Below are positions 5,910 to 10,638 of a stretch of 10,638 nt of DNA, piece by piece. The stretch comes from an uncultured Candidatus Melainabacteria bacterium (GTDB lineage Bacteria; Cyanobacteriota; Vampirovibrionia; Gastranaerophilales; Gastranaerophilaceae), in contig CAKUXD010000041.1 in the NCBI GenBank assembly GCA_934699705.1, positions 1 to 10,638 of the forward strand, in the 5' to 3' direction. How positions within the stretch are numbered: the first letter of the stretch is position 1; the number at the start of each line of letters is the position of its first letter. A model generated the notes under the pieces. That model searched no databases, was not told where the DNA came from, and worked only from the letters and a program-made list of their open reading frames with translations. Made by a program: the position numbers and the translations under genes.

Positions 5910-6965
5910 ATGACATATTATAAAGGTTTAATTGACAAATACAGAAAATATTTACCAGTAAATGAATTTACACCGATTGTAACTTTAAACGAAGGTAATA
6001 CTCCACTTATAAAAGCCGATAATTTGGCAAAAAAACTGGAATTAGACGCAGAAATTTATTTGAAATTTGAAGGTTCAAATCCAACTGGAAGTTTTAAAGA
6101 TCGTGGCATGACTATGGCAGTTACAAAGGCTAAAGAAGAAGGTTCAAATGCCATAATTTGCGCATCTACTGGTAATACAAGTGCTTCAGCTGCTGCGTAT
6201 GGTGCAAAAGCAGGTTTGAAAACCTATGTGTTAATTCCAGATGGTTATATCGCACTTGGAAAACTTTCTCAGGCGATGATGTATGGTGCTGAAATCATTG
6301 CAATTCAAGGTAATTTTGACCAAGCTCTTGAGGTTGTTCGAAAAATTTCAGAAGAATATCCTATAACCCTTGTAAACTCTGTTAATCCATACAGAATTGA
6401 AGGACAAAAAACAGGCGCATTTGAAATTTGTGATGCACTTGGGCAAGCTCCTGATTATCACTTTATTCCAGTTGGAAACGCAGGAAATATAACCGCTTAT
6501 TGGAAAGGTTACAAGGAATATCATCAAAATGGAATAATTAACAATTTACCAAAAATGATGGGCTTTGAAGCTGAAGGTGCGGCCGCAATAGTACGCGGTG
6601 AAAGAATTATGAACCCTGAAACAATTGCGACTGCAATCAGAATTGGTAATCCTGCAAGTTGGGAAAAAGCCGAAAATGCGCGAGATGAAAGCAAAGGAAC
6701 AATTTCTTCTGTTAGCGATAAAGAAATTATGTATGCATATAAATTAATCGCAAATTGTGAGGGTGTATTGGCAGAACCAGCTAGTGCCGCGTCTGTTGCA
6801 GGTTTGATAAAATGTAAAAATACGATTAAAACAGGTGCGAAATGTGTTTGTATTTTGACTGGAAATGGCTTAAAAGACCCTGATAATGCAATAAAATATT
6901 CAGGCGCAGAAGTTAAAAAAACATCATCTGATATAAAAGATATTTTAAAAGTTATGACTTTCTAA
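5910..6965 (+). CDS. thrC: Threonine synthase
   Basis: PLP-dependent enzyme converting O-phosphohomoserine to threonine. The 351 residues match the short form found in Bacillus and many other bacteria. NPTGSFKDRGM holds the PLP-binding Lys63; ASTGNTSASAAAYGAKAG and PVGNAGNITAYWKGY are cofactor-phosphate and substrate loops; a late CILTGNGLKDPD motif is typical of ThrC. AAAGG at 5899-5903, six bases before ATG, supports the start. It is the second gene of a two-gene operon with hom and is followed after 16 bases by a hairpin terminator. Nothing looks damaged. Confidence 0.96.
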   Translation: MTYYKGLIDKYRKYLPVNEFTPIVTLNEGNTPLIKADNLAKKLELDAEIYLKFEGSNPTGSFKDRGMTMAVTKAKEEGSNAIICASTGNTSASAAAYGAKAGLKTYVLIPDGYIALGKLSQAMMYGAEIIAIQGNFDQALEVVRKISEEYPITLVNSVNPYRIEGQKTGAFEICDALGQAPDYHFIPVGNAGNITAYWKGYKEYHQNGIINNLPKMMGFEAEGAAAIVRGERIMNPETIATAIRIGNPASWEKAENARDESKGTISSVSDKEIMYAYKLIANCEGVLAEPASAASVAGLIKCKNTIKTGAKCVCILTGNGLKDPDNAIKYSGAEVKKTSSDIKDILKVMTF

Positions 6966-6981
6966 TTCACATATTTAAGCT

Positions 6982-7029
6982 AAACCCGACTAATAGAGCT
7001 GTTAAAAGCAGAAAAGTAGGGTTTTGTTT
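6982..7029 (+). terminator. Rho-independent terminator after thrC
   Basis: AAACCC (6982-6987) plus ACT (6989-6991) pair with AGT (7015-7017) plus GGGTTT (7019-7024), with one mismatch. The inner part GCTgttaaaAGC can pair again. The stem runs into TTTTGTTTG. Located 16 bases after the thrC stop. Confidence 0.65.
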
Positions 7030-7104
7030 GTAATAATAATGTTAAGGAATGTTAAGAAAAGAATTCAAAAAATAAATTTATCTTCACAAAACTTCATAAA
7101 AGGG

Positions 7105-7133
7105 TTGAACTTTTTTTGAAAAAATGTTATACT
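7105..7133 (+). promoter_or_regulatory. Sigma70-type promoter of the sigma factor gene
   Basis: TTGAAC at 7105-7110 and TATACT at 7128-7133, separated by 17 bases, are the best plus-strand promoter in the window. Transcription would start near 7139-7141, about 237 bases before the sigma factor ATG, implying a long leader. Confidence 0.75.
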
Positions 7134-7137
7134 AAAG

Positions 7138-7376
7138 ATGTCGAGATTATACGTTCAATTTGCAAGTCGGAGCTTGCATAAATTTTTTAAGTCTGTTAAA
7201 ACCACAATAAGTCGCACAATACGAAGTCTATCTTTCGTATAGCTTAATTTGTCTGTTAAAATTTATCTTTTAATAGTCTATTTTGAGTTGCAAAAGTTGA
7301 AATTTTTTAAATTGTCATTATAAAAAAATTAGAGAGTAAAGAAGAATATGTGAATATTGAATGAGGAGAGCTGCTT
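7138..7376 (+). promoter_or_regulatory. Structured modular 5' leader (candidate regulatory RNA) of the sigma factor gene
   Basis: Between the promoter and ATG 7377 lies a repetitive RNA-like region with a 60-base period. Hairpin A is TGCAAG (7161-7166) with CTTGCA (7173-7178). Hairpin B is ATACGAA (7219-7225) with TTCGTAT (7234-7240). Each is followed by the identical GTCTGTTAAAA (7191-7201 and 7251-7261). AAATTTTTTAA occurs at 7180-7190 and again at 7300-7310, 120 bases on. A third, AT-rich stem pairs 7253-7261 with 7268-7276, and TTTTG/CAAAA (7281-7285/7291-7295) may form a fourth. The stems at A and B differ in sequence yet both pair perfectly. The ribosome site GAGGAG is at 7363-7368. A 34-codon open frame (7138-7242) also runs through it. 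I do not recognise a known riboswitch class. Confidence 0.5.
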
Positions 7377-8276
7377 ATGAGAAATTGTCCTGTTGAAATG
7401 AAAAAAAGTTTTACAAACCCTGCAAAAAGTGAAGTTTTGGTTAATGAAAATGATTCAACTTTATCACTTTATGTAAGAGAATTGGCTGGCATGAAAACAT
7501 TATCACCATTGGAAGAAAGAGAAATTGCAAAACGCGCTCAAGAAGGTGATATGACTGCTAAGAAAAAATTAGTTCAAGCTAATTTAAAATTGGTTATTAC
7601 GATTGCAAAAAAAGCAATTCACATGTCTAGTTTGCCAATGGTTGATTTAATTCAAGAAGGTAACTTAGGTTTAATGATTGCTGCTGAAAAATTCAATTAC
7701 AAATTAGGTTACAAATTTTCTACTTACGCAAGCTGGTGGATTAAACAATCAATGTTCAAAGCTATTTCAGAACAAGGTCATTGCATGAAAATTCCTGTAT
7801 ATATTCAAGAAACCTTGTCAAAATTTTCTAAATTAAAATCTCAAATGGAAAAAGAATACAACTGCCAGGTAAATACAAAAGATGTAGCTGAAAAAATGAA
7901 TATTTCTGCTGATAAAATTGACACATATTTATCTGCATATTCAAAATCTGTGTCATTAGAGGGCGGATTTGAAAATGATAACGGAAAAGAAACATCTTTA
8001 GCTGAAATTTTAGCTGATGAAAAATCAAGTGTTCATTCTGCAGTTGAATACGAAAGTTTAAAAAATGATATTGAAATGGTTGTTTCAACATTAAAAGAAC
8101 GTGAGCAAGACGTTGTAAGAATGCGTTATGGCTTAGGTAACATGGCGAAAAAAACTTTGGAAGAAATCGGTAATATTTATGGCGTAACAAAAGAATGTAT
8201 TCGTCAAACAGAGTTAAGAGCTTTGAAAAAAATGAAAGTTCAAGCACAAGATGTTTTATCTTGCTACATTGATTAA
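7377..8276 (+). CDS. RNA polymerase sigma factor, RpoD/group-2 type
   Basis: A sigma70-family factor of 299 residues without region 1.1. Region 1.2 starts near DSTLSLYVRELAGM (26-39). Region 2 includes LVQANLKLVITIAKK, DLIQEGNLGLMIAAEKFNYKLGYKFSTYASWWIKQSM (90-126); region 3 follows IPVYIQETLSKF; region 4 has STLKEREQDVVRMRYGLG and the HTH TLEEIGNIYGVTKECIRQTELRALKKMK (260-287). These match primary-like sigma factors, but the -35-reading helix has TKECIRQTE where housekeeping factors have TRERIRQIE, and region 2.4/3.0 reads HCMKIP instead of RTIRIP. It is therefore more likely an alternative group-2 factor, as are common in cyanobacteria. GAGGAG at 7363-7368, eight bases before ATG, fixes the start. 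A long structured leader precedes it. Confidence 0.92.
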   Translation: MRNCPVEMKKSFTNPAKSEVLVNENDSTLSLYVRELAGMKTLSPLEEREIAKRAQEGDMTAKKKLVQANLKLVITIAKKAIHMSSLPMVDLIQEGNLGLMIAAEKFNYKLGYKFSTYASWWIKQSMFKAISEQGHCMKIPVYIQETLSKFSKLKSQMEKEYNCQVNTKDVAEKMNISADKIDTYLSAYSKSVSLEGGFENDNGKETSLAEILADEKSSVHSAVEYESLKNDIEMVVSTLKEREQDVVRMRYGLGNMAKKTLEEIGNIYGVTKECIRQTELRALKKMKVQAQDVLSCYID

Positions 8277-8377
8277 TTTAAAAATATATTGAGAGAATTT
8301 TTACGGATATTAAAAGAGCAAACAAAATTTATAAATATAGAGAAAAAATAAGGATATTAAGGACAAGAAATTTAAGC

Positions 8378-8462
8378 ATCATTCATTATTCTTTTTAAGC
8401 ACAATGGCGAAACAGATGTTTCGCCATTGTGCTATATTAAACTTGAAATATCATTCATTATT
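8378..8462. repeat. 13-bp direct repeats flanking a perfect hairpin
   Basis: ATCATTCATTATT occurs at 8378-8390 and 8450-8462, enclosing 59 bases that contain the 16-bp-stem hairpin at 8398-8433. The right copy lies within the 3' end of the minus-strand 105-codon gene. The arrangement could be a small insertion with target duplication or a duplicated gene end. Confidence 0.6.
8398..8433. terminator. Perfect 16-bp hairpin between convergent genes (probable bidirectional terminator)
   Basis: AGCACAATGGCGAAAC (8398-8413) pairs completely with 8418-8433 around the loop AGAT. It lies 121 bases after the sigma factor stop and touches the stop codon of the minus-strand gene at 8432. It is much more GC-rich than its surroundings. 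Neither strand shows a U-run immediately after the stem, which is unusual for an intrinsic terminator. Confidence 0.6.
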
Positions 8463-8749
8463 TTACATGTTCGAGCAAAAATTTTAGTTATTTTTAATTT
8501 AAATGTTTTAAGTTCTTTTTTTTGTTCAATTGTCATGTTTTTGTAAATTGAAATATCATTATTTAAATTATTAAGACTATTTAGTAAGATATGACTTGTT
8601 AAGTGTATTCTAATTGTGCTATAACAAATTTTTTTAAATGTTGGGTTTATCAAATCAATAATGTTATTTGATTTTAGATATTGTTTACGCATTGTTTTAT
8701 AATTTTTATTTTTAATTAATTCTAAATTTTTAAAAAATTCTATTTGCAC
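8432..8749 (-). CDS. Hypothetical protein, 105 residues
   Basis: I do not recognise this protein. It is rich in Lys, Ile, Leu and Asn, has no signal peptide or clear membrane segment, and looks largely helical; the middle holds FKKICYSTIRIHLTSHILLN and the C-terminal third is strongly basic (KKELKTFKLKITKIF). It starts with GTG. An ideal ribosome site, AAGGAG at plus-strand 8755-8760, sits five bases upstream, and a near-consensus promoter (plus 8805-8832) lies further up, so it is very probably a real gene. It is transcribed away from a small HTH gene, with a palindrome between them. Its end coincides with a strong hairpin. A regulated partner of the HTH protein, perhaps toxin-like or phage-derived, is conceivable, but the sequence does not show it. 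Confidence 0.65.
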   Translation of the reverse strand: MQIEFFKNLELIKNKNYKTMRKQYLKSNNIIDLINPTFKKICYSTIRIHLTSHILLNSLNNLNNDISIYKNMTIEQKKELKTFKLKITKIFARTCKIMNDISSLI

Positions 8750-8779
8750 AGTTACTCCTTAATTGTTTTATCGTATTTG

Positions 8780-8809
8780 ATAATAATTATTGAATACAAT
8801 AATTATTAT
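8780..8809. promoter_or_regulatory. Palindromic operator candidate between the divergent pair
   Basis: ATAATAATTATTG (8780-8792) and CAATAATTATTAT (8797-8809) form a perfect inverted repeat around AATA. The right arm overlaps the -10 box of the minus-strand promoter and the predicted start site lies inside the palindrome. This is where a repressor would block the minus gene; the neighbouring HTH protein is the obvious candidate (inference). Confidence 0.65.
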
Positions 8810-8832
8810 ATCAGAATGGCAAATGTTGTCAA
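8805..8832 (-). promoter_or_regulatory. Near-consensus promoter of the 105-residue gene
   Basis: On the minus strand TTGACA (plus 8827-8832) and TATAAT (plus 8805-8810) both match consensus perfectly, with a 16-base spacer. Transcription would begin near 8798, about 50 bases before GTG 8749, within the palindrome. Confidence 0.75.
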
Positions 8833-8839
8833 ATGCGAG

Positions 8840-8845
8840 TATAAT
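8840..8845 (+). promoter_or_regulatory. TATAAT -10 box of the HTH gene; possible leaderless start
   Basis: A consensus TATAAT ends six bases before ATG 8852, so transcription would begin at or next to the start codon. No good -35 box lies at the right distance, and no Shine-Dalgarno site precedes this ATG, in line with a leaderless message. Confidence 0.4.
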
Positions 8846-8851
8846 TTTGCA

Positions 8852-9064
8852 ATGGACATTAAAACACAATTAAAAATTCTATTAACACTGAAACACATTT
8901 CTATGGAGCAATTAGCAGAGTTAATGACTAAAAAAGTAAATGAACCTTATACTGCTGCAAAATTATATGGGAAGATTAACAGAGATACTATTTCTTTTAC
9001 AGAATGTCAGCAAATAGCAAGTATTTTAGGTTATAAAATAGAATTTATAGAAGACAAAAACTAA
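8852..9064 (+). CDS. Small helix-turn-helix protein, 70 residues
   Basis: The protein begins MDIKTQLKILLTLKHISMEQLAELMTKK and continues with PYTAAKLYGKINRDTISFTECQQIASILGYKIEF. This matches the small Cro/C1-like HTH proteins of about 70 residues (helix 2 near MEQLAELM, recognition helix near TAAKLYGKI, with ILGYKIEF at the end) found in many gut bacteria, usually of unknown target. I chose ATG 8852 because it begins the family-like sequence and follows a TATAAT box. An in-frame ATG at 8816 would add 12 residues but overlaps the opposing promoter and also lacks a ribosome site. The gene is divergent from the unknown 105-residue gene and is a candidate regulator of it through the shared palindrome. 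It ends in a strong terminator that overlaps its stop codon. Confidence 0.75.
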   Translation: MDIKTQLKILLTLKHISMEQLAELMTKKVNEPYTAAKLYGKINRDTISFTECQQIASILGYKIEFIEDKN

Positions 9065-9093
9065 AAAGGACAAATTTATTTGTCCTTTTTAGT
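9060..9093. terminator. Bidirectional rho-independent terminator
   Basis: AAAAAGGACAAAT pairs with ATTTGTCCTTTTT around a tiny loop, extending to about 16 bp (9060-9075 with 9078-9093). An A-run on one side and a T-run on the other make it work in both directions, serving the HTH gene on the plus strand and the response regulator gene on the minus strand, whose stop lies at 9121-9123. Confidence 0.85.
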
Positions 9094-9120
9094 AGTTTAT
9101 TCACAAATTATGCTTTCTGA

Positions 9121-9795
9121 TTATACAAGTCCTTCTTTTACAGCTTTTACCGCTGCTTGTACTCTGTCGTTTACGCACATTTTTTGTAAAATTGAGCAAA
9201 CATGTGCTTTTGCGGTATGAACAGATACGATTAATTCTTTTGCAATCTCGGTGTTACTTTTACCTGATACCAAGTGTTTTAAAACTTCAAATTCACGCTC
9301 TGTTAGTGGAACTCTCCCTTCTTGTGATGCGGTATTTGAAAGTAATCTTGTGTTTTCAAGTTTTGGAAACGAATTTAACGCCATTTGAGCAATCTCTGGG
9401 TCTAACCAGCATACTCCGTTGGCTACATCTCTTACAACATCTGCAAGTTTTGTTGGGTCAATATCTTTTAAACAGTATGCAGTAGCTCCAGAGCTTAGAG
9501 CTGCAATTACTTCTTCTTCTCTATCGTGTGAAGTTAGTGCGATAACTTTTATTTTTGGGTTGATTTCTTTAACTTTTATGGTCGCTTCAATACCGTTCAT
9601 TCCAGGAAGCCCCAAATCCATAAGGACTACGTCGGGGTTGTATTTTTGGATTAACTCTAACCCTTCAATCGCTTCTTCGCTTTCTGCAACTACTTCAATA
9701 TCTTTGTTTGAATTTAGTGCGCACCTTAATCCTACTCTTGTTAATTTAAAATCTTCAACAATAATGACTGAAATTGTTTTTGCTAGTGTGGACAT
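9121..9795 (-). CDS. NarL/FixJ-family response regulator
   Basis: A two-domain transcription factor of 224 residues. The receiver domain (about 8-128) has the acidic pair Glu14-Asp15, phosphoacceptor Asp60 in VLMDLGLPG, Thr88 in ALTSHD and Lys110 in YCLKD. The LuxR-type HTH (about 162-224) shows LTEREFEVLKHLVSGKSNTEIAKEL and the recognition helix SVHTAKAHVCSILQKM. The linker stretch GVCWLDPEIA is like that of cyanobacterial NarL proteins. AAGGAG (plus 9801-9806) lies five bases before ATG. No histidine kinase gene is adjacent, so it is an orphan within this window. A TATACT -10 box on the minus strand (plus 9861-9866) lies inside an inverted repeat upstream, possibly an autoregulatory site. 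The signal it answers to cannot be told. Confidence 0.94.
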   Translation of the reverse strand: MSTLAKTISVIIVEDFKLTRVGLRCALNSNKDIEVVAESEEAIEGLELIQKYNPDVVLMDLGLPGMNGIEATIKVKEINPKIKVIALTSHDREEEVIAALSSGATAYCLKDIDPTKLADVVRDVANGVCWLDPEIAQMALNSFPKLENTRLLSNTASQEGRVPLTEREFEVLKHLVSGKSNTEIAKELIVSVHTAKAHVCSILQKMCVNDRVQAAVKAVKEGLV

Positions 9796-10047
9796 AATTT
9801 CTCCTTGATTTAAACTATTAATATTTTTTTATTCTCTCTTAAGGGGGATAACTAAATTAAAGTATAATTTCTTTAATTCTGAAATTACCTATATGGGCGA
9901 TATTTATTACACGACAGGCTATTAGCCATAAGTATAAAAAGTGTCTTGTAAGGTAGTTATATATAATTTTCAAGAGTTGAAAAATCCTTAAATAAACATG
10001 TTCTTGATTAAATTTTTTTTCTATTATAAAATTGTCTTGTTAGAAAA
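9796..10047. promoter_or_regulatory. Divergent intergenic region between response regulator and rpoZ-like gene
   Basis: This 252-base AT-rich region serves both directions. An inverted repeat, AATTAAAG (9855-9862) with CTTTAATT (9871-9878), brackets a TATACT/TATAAT box and could be an operator. TGTCTTGT occurs at 9942-9949 and again at 10033-10040; the first copy can pair, with one mismatch, with ACACGACA at 9909-9916, enclosing the small stem GGCTATTAGCC. I see no coding sequence here. Confidence 0.35.
10004..10032 (+). promoter_or_regulatory. Candidate promoter of rpoZ-like gene
   Basis: TTGATT at 10004-10009 and TAAAAT at 10027-10032 are 17 bases apart. Start of transcription would be near 10039, about 20 bases before ATG 10060. 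Confidence 0.5.
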
Positions 10048-10059
10048 ATGAGGTTAAAA

Positions 10060-10302
10060 ATGGATCAAATAATTAAAATTGCATGGGATTTAAACGAAAA
10101 TTCAGACAACAGATACCAATTAGTTTATGAAATTTCTGAACTTGCAAAAAAACTTGTTGATGAAAATCAAGCTAGAAAAGCAAGAGAAGACTTTGGATAT
10201 GATGAATATGGTTTTGATTCATCTTACAAAAAAGAAAATCCTGTTGAACACGCAATTATGGTTAAGGCTTCTGAATCAGACGATAATGGGCTTGTTGGCT
10301 AG
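10060..10302 (+). CDS. rpoZ: Probable DNA-directed RNA polymerase subunit omega
   Basis: An 80-residue acidic protein. The stretch NSDNRYQLVYEISELAKKL resembles the omega core (N-R-[YF]-x-L-V, followed by a helix of the type VANRAKR in cyanobacteria), and the later ENPVEHAIMVKASE resembles the KPVxxAI segment of omega. Between them lies DEYGFDSSYKK, comparable to the acidic linker in cyanobacterial RpoZ. Omega helps fold and hold the beta-prime subunit. ATG 10060 is preferred because GAGG at 10050-10053 lies six bases before it, whereas ATG 10048 in the same frame has no ribosome site. The purine nucleoside phosphorylase gene follows after 43 bases. Identification rests on short motifs, so a different small conserved protein is possible. 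Confidence 0.65.
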   Translation: MDQIIKIAWDLNENSDNRYQLVYEISELAKKLVDENQARKAREDFGYDEYGFDSSYKKENPVEHAIMVKASESDDNGLVG

Positions 10303-10345
10303 TTAAATTTGGTTTTTTATATAATTATTTAGGAGATTTTATTAG

Positions 10346-10638
10346 ATGCAATTAAAAGAAACAGTTGATTTTATCAACGAAAAAACAAACAATTTTGCAC
10401 CTGAGATTGCAATTGTGTTAGGTTCAGGTCTTGGCGATTTTGCTGATGATTTTTGCGATTTTGCTTTATCATACAAGGATATTCCAGGATTTGAAGCATC
10501 AACAGTAAAAGGACACAAGGGTCAATTAGTTTTTGCTACAATTGCTGGTAAAAAAGTTGTTATGATGCAAGGACGTTTCCATTATTACGAAGGACACCCA
10601 ATTCAAAAAGTTGTATATCCTGTTAAAGTATTCAAAAA
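10346..10638 (+). CDS. Purine nucleoside phosphorylase, N-terminal part (3' end outside window)
   Basis: The first 97 codons of a trimeric-type purine nucleoside phosphorylase, which cleaves inosine and guanosine with phosphate for purine salvage. The sequence after the short N-terminal helix is IAIVLGSGLGDFAD (phosphate-binding Ser in GSGLG), then YKDIPGF, VKGHKGQLVFATIAGKKVV, and MQGRFHYYEGHP, all hallmarks of the family. The frame is open to the window end. AGGAG at 10331-10335, ten bases before ATG 10346, supports the start. It probably shares a transcript with the rpoZ-like gene. Methylthioadenosine phosphorylase is a related alternative, but the HYYEGHP motif favours PNP. Confidence 0.93.
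   Translation, partial: MQLKETVDFINEKTNNFAPEIAIVLGSGLGDFADDFCDFALSYKDIPGFEASTVKGHKGQLVFATIAGKKVVMMQGRFHYYEGHPIQKVVYPVKVFK

Noticed and set aside
7828..8247. 139-codon minus-strand open frame within the sigma factor gene
   Set aside because: Fully antisense to a clear sigma factor; Phe/Leu/Gln-rich translation typical of a shadow frame.
8744..8851. Longer N-terminus of the HTH protein from a TTG at 8744
   Set aside because: It would run through the palindrome and the opposing promoter, has no ribosome site, and adds sequence unlike the family; ATG 8852 begins the family-like protein.
9192..9808. Two plus-strand open frames opposite the response regulator
   Set aside because: Antisense to all conserved motifs of the regulator; no start signals.

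Overview
The window is AT-rich and densely coded, with Shine-Dalgarno sites of the AAGGAG, AGAGG or AAAGG type. Three things suggest the cyanobacterium-related, non-photosynthetic Vampirovibrionia/Melainabacteria, for example gut Gastranaerophilales. They are a NarL-type regulator whose receiver ends in a YCLKD...GVCWLDPEIA stretch as in cyanobacteria, a short group-2-like sigma factor, and an omega-like RNA polymerase subunit. The taxon is an inference; a low-GC Firmicute is the main alternative.

Region 1 (1-3619) is an accessory biosynthetic cluster. Four overlapping plus-strand genes encode the end of a LuxE-type acyl-protein synthetase, a LuxC-type acyl-CoA reductase, a lactate/malate dehydrogenase-like enzyme and a holo-ACP synthase. 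A FabG-like short-chain dehydrogenase converges on them with 3 bp between. Together they suggest carrier-protein-dependent acyl activation, reduction to an aldehyde, and redox steps on a hydroxy or oxo acid. The product cannot be read from this window. luxC carries a nine-G run that could act as a frameshifting (phase-variation) switch.

Region 2 (3620-6965) holds an XRE regulator, a minus-strand tRNA-Thr(CGT), and two 86-bp tandem units beside it, each made of the first 19-20 bases of that tRNA joined to a fold-back sequence. Next comes the threonine pathway pair hom-thrC, ended by a hairpin terminator.

Region 3 (6966-8433) holds a good sigma70-type promoter, a roughly 240-base structured leader and a short sigma factor. 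The leader contains repeated hairpin modules at a 60-base period whose stems differ in compensating fashion.

Region 4 (8398-9093) is a compact divergent pair: an unknown 105-residue protein on the minus strand and a 71-residue HTH protein on the plus strand. They share a 13-bp-arm palindrome that overlaps a near-consensus promoter, and each gene ends at a strong hairpin.

Region 5 (9121-10638) has an orphan NarL/FixJ response regulator on the minus strand, then an rpoZ-like gene and the start of a purine nucleoside phosphorylase gene on the plus strand. The most unusual items are the G9 tract, the tRNA-derived fold-back repeats, the modular sigma leader, and the dehydrogenase with Arg at the lactate/malate specificity position.
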